DNA from: Luscinia megarhynchos
Taxonomy: Eukaryota; Chordata; Aves; Passeriformes; Turdidae
Assembly: GCA_034336665.1 (NCBI GenBank)
Contig: CM067564.1
Location: 43,166,975-43,230,974 of the forward strand
Reading direction: 5' to 3'
DNA length: 64,000 bases
In this document: positions 52,301-61,300 of the stretch, piece by piece
How the letters are laid out: every line of letters begins with the position of its first letter
How positions within the stretch are numbered: position 1 is the stretch's first letter
Made by a program: the position numbers and the translations under genes
The notes under the pieces: generated by a model
The model's database searches: none
What the model was told of the DNA's origin: nothing
What the model saw: only the letters and a program-made list of their open reading frames with translations

Positions 52301-55300
52301 TTGGATTGGATTACATTGGATGGGATGGGATTGGATTGGATTGGGTTGGATTGGATTACATTGGATTGGATTGGATTACATTGGATGGGATGGGATGGGA
52401 TTGGATTGGATTGGATTGGATTGGGTTGGATTGGATTGGATTACATTGGATTGGATTGTATTGGATTACATTGGATTGGATTGGATTACAATGGATGGGA
52501 TGGGATTGGATTGGATTACATTGGATTGGACTGGAATGGAATGGATTGGATGGGACTGGATTACATTGGATTGGATTGGGTGGGATTGGACTGGATTGGA
52601 CTGGATTGGACTGGATTGGACTGGATTAGGTTGGATTGGATTACATTGGATTGGACTGGAATGGAATGGATTGGATGGGATTGGATTACATTGGATTGGA
52701 TTGGGTGGGATTGGACTGGATTGGACTGGATTGGACTGGATTAGGTTGGATTGGATTACATTGGATTGGATTGGATTACATTGGATAGGAGGAACAAATT
52801 CCTTACCCAGGGAATGGGGAGCCCCTGGGAAAGGTTTCCCAGAGAAATTGTGGATTCCCCATTCCTGGAAGTGCCCAGGGTGAGGTTGGATGGGCTTTGG
52901 GATGAGGCTGGAACAGCCTGGGATAGTGGAAGGTGTCCCTGCCCATGGAACTGGATGGGGCTCTAGGATCCCTCCCAACCCATTCCATGATTCCATGAAA
53001 CTCCAATTATGAAATAATAATATTAATACCAATAAACCAAAATTATATTTTCCTAATCTTAAGAATTCCATTATTCCATTTTCCAATTTGTCATCAGGCC
53101 ACAAATCAATGGCCATTTCAAAGCAATAAAACTCCACCTAAAATATTCCAGCTTGGAACTTTAAATCCCTCCCTACTCCAGTCATTGCTGTGTTTATTGC
53201 ACCTGGAGCAACCAATTGGGATAAACCATCTATTAATGCCAATTAACAGCCATATGTTAATCAGCAGTGATTAATTTGAAATATTTGAGGCACACAAAGT
53301 AAAGCAAATTATTCCTGACCTGGCTCCTAAATTGTTCCTGCTTTTCCACAGCAAGCAGCAGGAAATGATCCACTGGAAAAATGAGAATATTCCTATCAAG
53401 AATATTCCCAGCAATTATTTCCTGAGCCAAATATCTGGGGAATGTTTGGATCTGAGAGCAAAAATTGAATTTATTTGCCATAAAAGTCCTGAGATCTTCC
53501 AGGACGAGCACAAGAAGGAGTAGGAAAAATTAGGATGTGGTGCAGTTATTTAGGGATATTCCCATTTTTAATTTTTTATTTTTTTTAGGAACAAAGACTG
53601 GATTCACCTCCATTAATTTAATGGATTTTTGGATGGTTTAACCAGGGAAAATCAATCCTAAAGTTCCAGGGAATGTTGGTGAGTGCAGCTGGGTGAGATT
53701 TTCAGGGATGATCATCCTGTTTTCCTGGATTTTAACAAACCACAAGATAATTCCATCTCATGGATAACAAACCCAGCAAATTTCTGACTCACTGGGGGAA
53801 AATTCCCACTTTTGAGCCAATTATAACTGGAATTCTTTACTGAAAGAAGATGAGGATGAGGGAAAAATGGATAAAAAAGGGATGAAGGATATGCTGGCAT
53901 GGGGAGAACCCATCCAGGGTGGGTTTTTGGAGATAAAGGAGGGAAAATCTCCCAAAAGTGGCATTATGGGATGGCACCACGTGGATTTTCCCATCCCTCC
54001 TCCCCAGGCACTGCTCATTTCCCTGGGAATGGCTCTAAAATGCTCCACAGATTCCAGGGGTTGCCAAGACCTGGCTGAGGTTTGGAATGTTCCCTGGGAT
54101 CCCATTTACTGGGAAATTGCTGAGGGTAATGAGGCTCCATTAATTCCACAATTCCTCTGTAATTTTGGCAGTTTCCTGCTCCAGGAATGAGGCATTTCCA
54201 AGAAAAATTGGGAGGCTGCTGCTTCCTCGAGGAATGATTTGTTGCTGGCAGGGGAAAAAAATAAAAAGGGGAAGGAAAAGAGGGGAGGGAGAAAAGGAGG
54301 GAAGAGAAAAATGTAAATAAATGGTAGAGGAAAAAAAATCCTGCAAAAAAGGAAAGGGAAAAAATAGGAAAAAAGTCAGGATTTCAGGGAGGGAAATGAA
54401 GCAAGTGTGGGTTTATCCAAATGGAAATGAGAGGGATTTATCCAAATTAACTCTGGAAAGGAATAAATAAAAAAGGAATAAATCCAGGGATGGAATAGCA
54501 GGAATTTTTTGGGATGGTCCCATAACCTCAAAGCATTGGCTCATCCATGGATGAGTGTCCAGCCCTGCTCTGGACAGGTGGATTTGGGATTATCCTGCTC
54601 TTCCCAGTGGTTCCTTTGCTTCCTGCCAGGAATTGCTCCTCAGGGATGGAGCTCCTGGGCTGTTCCAGGCTCCATGGACCTTGCAACAGGTGGAAATTTG
54701 TAATTCCTGCTGCTGCTACTGGGAAAATTGGCAGGAAAAGTGGGAGGAAAAGCAGCTCCATCCCCTTTGGCATCTCTGGGATGTGGGAGCTGCTCATTCC
54801 CTGCCTTTGGAGCCTGCATGAGGATAAACAAGATTTTATTCCAAATGCAAGCAGGTAAAACATCCTTGGAAGGCAGATCCCATCCTGCTGAGGGGGTTTG
54901 GAGTGTCCTAAAAAAAAATCTGTGGGAGTTGTTTTATGTTTATAAAGCTCCTGATAAAATGGGGATCATTGGAGGAGCTGCTGGAGCAAATCCAGAGGAA
55001 TCCTTGGAGCTGCTCCAGGGCTGGAGCCAGGCTGGGAGAGCTGGGGGTGCTCACCTGGAGAGGGGAAGGAGCCAGGGAGAGCTTCCAGCACATTGCAGGG
55101 GACTGCAGGAGAGCTGGAGAGGGACTGGGAACAAGGGATGGAGGGACAGGACACAGGGAATGGCTTCAGAGTGGGAAAGGGGAGATTGGGGAAGGAATTC
55201 CTGGCTGGGTTGGAATTCCCAGAGGATCCCTGGAATGTCCAAGGCCAGGCTGGACACTGGGGCTGGGAGCAGCTGGGACAGTGGGAGATGTCCCTGCCAA

Positions 55301-58300
55301 GTGTGGATTTGAAGGTTCTATTCCATAAAACATCCCAAAAATCCCACCCTGTCCCTGAGAGTGCTGTCCAAACACTCCTGGAGTTTTGGGAATTTTCCCA
55401 TTCCCTGAGAACCCTCTGGATAATTTTTCTTTTCCCAAAACCCAACCTAAACCTCCCTGGCACAGCTCCAGCCACTCCCTGGCTCCTGTCCCTGTCACCA
55501 GAGAGCAGAGATGGCATCAGGCACATTTGGGCTCCTCCTGAGGTGGAAAATCCCAAATCCTAAGGTCAATCCTGGGATCACCTGAAGCAAGGAAGTTGGA
55601 GGAGCAGAGGGATTTATCCCTGAAATCCTGAGAGCTGGGAGAGGGGAAACAGGGAGATGCTGGTCTTATGGAGGGATACTGTGGGAGAAGGAGCATTCCA
55701 TCAGCAGCTGCTTGAGGGGAAGGTTTGGAGCAGGAAAATCCAGAATAACCCTGAATTCCTGGCTGGGCTGGAATTGCCAGAGAATCCCTGGATCCCTGCA
55801 ATGGCCCAGGAAGGATTGGAGCAGCCTGGGATGTGGGAGGTGTCCCTGCAATGAGCAGCCCAGGATTCTGGGATTCAGGACACTCAGAATCCATCCAGAG
55901 GGATTTTGATGGACAGTGGGGATAGAAAACAGAGGAAAATGGAAGGGAGAGCCTTGATGGTTCCCTGAGATTGCAAGGGAAGGCCCTGGATCCATCAATC
56001 CCTTGGAGAGGAGATGGATCCAGTGTGAGGCTGTGGAGAGCTGGGAATTGGCAGCCTGGAGAAGGGAAGGATGCAGGGAGAGCTTCCAGCACATTGCAGG
56101 GCCTGGAGGGGCTGCAGGAGAGCTGGAGAGGGGCTGGGGACAAGGGATGGAGGGACAGGACACAGGGAATTGGGAAAGTGAGGACTGGGGTGGGAATTTG
56201 GGCAGGAATTCCTGGCTGGGCTGGAATTCCCAGAGAATCCCTGGAATGTCCAAGGAAAAGGCTGGATGGGGCTTGGAGCACCCTGGGATGGTGGAAGATT
56301 CCCTGCCTGTGGCAGGGGGATGGAATGGGATGACCCTTAAAATCCCTTCCCACCAAAACCTTTCCATGGGTCTAAAACCCGATGGATTTGGGCTCCATCC
56401 TCTGTGTTTCTCCAATTCAATTCCCAGGAGAGGGAATTGCTGCATCCAGGAGGGAAAGCAGAGCCTGTGGATGCTCCTGGCACATCCCAGCGTCTCCAGA
56501 GCCAGTTCCCTCTCCAGGTTTTTGCCTTTGAGCCGGGAGCCCTCTCGTGGCTGCTGAGCCATCCTGATTCCAGCTCCACAGTTAACCCTGGGACTCATTT
56601 CCAGGGCAGGGATAAAGGGATGGCAGCAGAAGGGAGAATTCTGCAACCTGGATAAAGCAGAGAGGGATTTCCTGCAGCAGGATCTCCCCACTTCCAGTTA
56701 TTCCTGTCCTGCCATCCTTAAAAATATCCTTGCTGATGCTGTTCCTGCAGCTCCAAGGAAATATCCAAGGGATTTTGTCCTTCACTTTCTAAAGATGTTG
56801 CTGCCTCTGTGTATTCCCAAGAATTCCACAGGGATGCAACAATGTCCAAACTGGAGAGTGCAGGGTTTGGAGCAGGATTTGGGAAGGGAATCTCTGCCCA
56901 GGAGGGCAGGAAAACAGAAGGAAATGAGATTTTACGGATCAGAAAAAATACACAAATTCCTGCCTAAACTCTAAAATCTTTCTCTTCAAATGACTCAGAT
57001 GCTCCAGCGCACAGCAGGAATATCCTGAGACCCTATCCATGAATTTCCAAATTTCCATATCCATGGAAATTGGGAAGGAAAAAAAAAAAAAGCCCCTTCA
57101 CTTTTTAAAGATGTTGCTGTCCTGCCTCTGGGTATTCCCAAGAATTCCACAGGGATACAACAATGTCCAAACCGAGAGTGCTGGATTTGGAGCAGGATTT
57201 GGGAAGGGAATCTCTGCCCAGGAGGGCAGGAAAACTGAGGGAAATGAGATTTTAGGGTTCAGAAAAAATCCCCTAATTCCTGCCTCACCTTAAAATCTTC
57301 CTCCTTAAATGACTCAGATGCTCCAGAGCACAGCAGGAATATCCTGGAATATCCTGAGACCATATTTATGAATTTCCATATCCATGGAAATTGGGAAGAA
57401 AAAAAAATGCCCCTTCACATTTTAAAAATGTTGCTGTCCTGCCTCTGGATATTTCCAAGAATTCCACAGGGATACAACAATGTCCAAACTGGAGAGTGCT
57501 GGGTTTGGAAAAGGAATCTCTGCCCAGGAGGGCAGGAAAACTGAGGGAAATGAGATTTTAGGGTTCAGAAAAAATCTACAAATTCCTGCCTAAACTCTAA
57601 AATTTTTCTCTTTAAATGACTCAGATGCTGTGGAGCACAGCAGGAATATCCTGAGGCCCTATCCATGAATTTCCAAATTTCCATATCCATGGAAAATGGG
57701 AAGGAAAATGGAACTTCTTGTAAATTCCATGTTTGGAGTCTGCATTATCCCTATTTTCAAAGTTTTGGGACTCATCAACTCTTCAGCCAAGCAAGCTGGA
57801 ATGACACAAGGATGGTGTGGCCAGATGGGATCAGATAAAATGGGATTATCCTGGTTTTCCCCCCAAAATTTGGGATTAACCAACAAAGCATTTCCCAAGG
57901 GGTTTCTGGTCACTCCCATCAGCCTCCTGCCCATTCCAGGAGCTCTGGTGTTTTTCAGGGATGTGGAGAAGCCATCCCAGGATTAAGATTTGCATCCCAG
58001 TTCCTCCCACTGGTCTGAAATCCTTGGAAAAACACACCTGGCTGGTGTCCTGCTGGAGTTGTTCTTCCAGTCTCTCCTCCAGGGGCTCAGAGAGATCCAG
58101 GGAATGGTTTTCCTGCAGATCTCCTGGATGTGGTGGGGACACAGCCAAACTCTGCAGAGAGGGATGGAGAAATGCTGACAAAATTCCATTAATTGTTGGA
58201 AAAAAAACAGAAAAAAAGGAAAAAAAGGGGAAAAAAAGGAAAAAAAAGGGAAAAAAGGAACAAAAGGGGAAAAAAAGGAAAAAAGGGAAAAAAGAAAAAA

Positions 58301-61300
58301 GGAAAAAAGGGGAAAAAAGGGAAAAAAAGAAAAAAGGAAAAAAGGGGAACAAAGGGGAAAAAAGAAAAAGGAAAAAAGGAAAAAAAAGGAAAAAGGGGGA
58401 AAAAAGAAAAAGGAAAAAAGGGAAAAAAAAGGAAAAAAGGGAAAAAAGTGGAAAAAAAGGGAAAAAAGGAAAAAAAAGGAAAAAATGGGGGAAAAAGGAA
58501 AAAATGAAAAAAAAAAGGAAAAAAGGAAAAAAGGGGAAAAAAAGGAAAAAAAAAGGAAAAAAAAAGAAAAAAAAGGACAACAGGACCTTGTCCCAAGCCC
58601 TGACACTGATCCATGCAGAAATCCTTATCCTTTCTCTAATTTCATTTTTCCAATAAAATAGGGGCATAACTCAAAATTCCAATGATCTGTCCAGTCAAGC
58701 TCTGGGAATTTTAACTCATTTGCATCCATCCAAACAGCACCAATGGAAAAGGAAGGATTCCCTGAGGGATGCTCTGATGGTTCCAAATCCTTTTTTCCAG
58801 TTTGGTTTGGGCTCCCAAAGCTCACCAGAGACAGTTTTGGGGTCTCTGTACCCCAAATCCCAACTTCTGCTGGCCCCAGGGCTGTGTCTTTTGGTGCAAA
58901 CCTCCCCTCTCAAGCCTCTAAAATGCCCTAATCCAGCTTGGAAAAATCTGGGAAAAATCTGAGGAGGAGCCTGGGGCTGAGAGGGAATGTCCTGTCCCAC
59001 CTTATCTGAGTCTCTGAGGAACTGGATCATCCTGATGGAGATAAAACCCCAGGAGATGCCTCCTACAGGCAGCCCAGCATGAAGAGAAGCCTTAAAATTG
59101 TGGATAAATTCCTAATTCCCATAAATAGGAGCTGTTAATCAAGATGCAGGTGGCTGGAATTTGGTTACTCCAAATGAAGGTTCTGGAGTCAGATTCATGG
59201 AATGTCCTGAGTGGGAAGTGACCCACAGGGATCATCCATTCCCAACTCCTGGCTCTGCCCAGGACATCCCAACAATCCCATCCTCTCCTGGGAGTGTTTT
59301 CTAAATCTTCTTAGAGCTCTGGCAGTTCCAGGATGGACAATCTCAATCCTGACAATGGGATTGGATCCATCCCTGCCAGAACCCCAGGACAGAAAAGAAT
59401 TCCAGGACCATGGAGTTCAACCTGTGCCTGATCCCCACGTTGTCCCAGCCCAGCTCTGAGTGCCACCTCCAGGAATTCCTTGGACACTCCAGGGATGGGA
59501 ACTCCAAACCTCCCTGGGCAGTTCCAATCCCTGCCCACCCTTTCCATGGGGAATTCCTGCTGATTCCACCCTGAGGCTGTTCCCTCTCCTCCTGTCCCTG
59601 TTCCTGGAGCAGAGCCCGACCTGGGGCTGTCCCCTCCTGTCAGGGACTTGTGCAGAGCCACAAGGGCCCCCCTGATCCCCCTTTTCTCCAGCCTGAGCCC
59701 CTTCCCAGCTCCCCCAGCCCCTTTCCAGCTCCATTCCCTGAGACCATATCCATGAATTTCCATATCCATGGAAAGTGGGAAGGAAAAAAAATAGTCCCTT
59801 CACTTTTTAAAGATGTTGCTGTCCTGCCTCTGGGTATTCCCAAGAATTGGAATTGGAAGAGCCCAGAGCTGGACACAATAAAACCCCAGTAAAAAAACCC
59901 CAATTTTATCATTCCTGCTGTTTATTTTCACCTCAGACAGCAGCACCTCCAGCTCCAGGCTCTGTCCCTCTCCTGTCAGCTCGGTGCTGGCCGGGACACG
60001 GCGGGAAGTGTCGGACACCAGCGGATCCTGCAGCACCACAACACGGGATGGGTGTGACAGTGACACCCCAACCTGTCCCAACCTTCCAGCACACTCTGCC
60101 CCACTTCAGCGACATTTCTGAGCCAGGCTGGGGCGAGTGGGCAGCAATTCCTCGCTGGCCACACCCAGACTTTCCTTCCAAGGAATCCTCCTCCCTCCCT
60201 GGGATCCCTTTTGCTGTTGAGATCCCACTCACGACCCCTTTGGGTGCTTCCAGCCCGGCACCCACCACTCCAAAAACTCCCAGAGGGCACAAGGACAACA
60301 AACTGTGGTGGCTTTGGAGTGGCTTCTATGGATGACAAATGATTCCTTCATTCCCATTAAAAATGAGTGGTTTGTATCCCTTTATCCCTGTGTTGGGTTG
60401 ATGTGACCAGCAATGTGAATTCTGTCCCAAGCTGTTAAACCGGGTGGGGCAGTGCCCCTGATCTCCTGGCACACATTATCTGCTCATGGGTCAGCTTTAA
60501 ACCAGCTGGGCAATCATCTTTATCTTTGCCACAGCCCATCCTCCCTCCAGGAGATATCTCCTGTTCATGGCCATGGAGTCCCAGGGCATGACTGATCAAA
60601 TTCCATCATCCCACTGGGAGATGCTCCAGCCAGGGCAGGAGCCAAGCCTTTCCTACCCAGAGAAAAACTAAGATTTGGGACACCAAGGCACCTTCTTTCC
60701 ACTGCATTCCAGAGCAAAACCAGACCCTTCCACATCATCCCTGGAGCTTCAGAGGAAACTGCACCTTCTCCAGGAGCACTGCTCCAGCTGAACCACATCT
60801 GCCACTGCAGGAGGATGCAGCCACCATTGAATGGGACTGCTGCCAACAGCCTGACTGACTGACGGGTGTCAGCTTGGATTCTGACTCTGGCAGTGTTTGG
60901 GATTGTTCTTTGTAATACTGCATTTCTATTTTCATTTTCCTAGTAAAGAACTGTTATTCCTAATTCCCATCTCTTTTCCTGAGAGCCCCTTAATTTCAAA
61001 ATTATCATAATTTGGAAGAGGGGGGTTTACATTCTCCATTTCAAAGAGAATCTCCTGCCTTTATTGGCAGACACCTATCCTTCACACCAGGACAATCCCA
61101 AATATTCCACATCCCAGTGCCTGTCCCAAGCTCCCGTGACCTGCTCGATGACAGAGGTGTCCCTTAGGGTGGCTCATTCCCATCTCCCTCATTCCCTGGA
61201 GATCTGCCACCCCTGCCAGGTGACACCACTCACGGTGACAGGCACAGCTGCCTGGCTTTCCCTGGAAGTTTTGCTGGTCCACAGGAGCCCGTGCAGCCCG

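Noticed and set aside
52066..52883. WIGLD-repeat open frames, superficially pentapeptide-like
   Set aside because: Translation of the GGATT satellite, open in several frames.
54640..54831. Open minus frame after an ATGCAG acceptor as another hinge exon
   Set aside because: Its only reasonable donor (GTCCAT) leaves phase 2, which does not fit the neighbouring phase-0 exons; no family resemblance.
57200..57300. ASESFKEEDFK plus GTGAGG as an exon
   Set aside because: It lies in the 315-bp triplication, has a poor acceptor, and the sister copies have lost the donor.
57876..58667. Phe-rich 263-residue minus frame and Lys-rich 231-residue plus frame
   Set aside because: Low-complexity translation of the purine tract; only 58038-58151 is kept as an exon.
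58815..59030. Splice-like short segments between w5 and w6
   Set aside because: Phases do not fit (31 nt and about 44 nt) and one frame has a stop.
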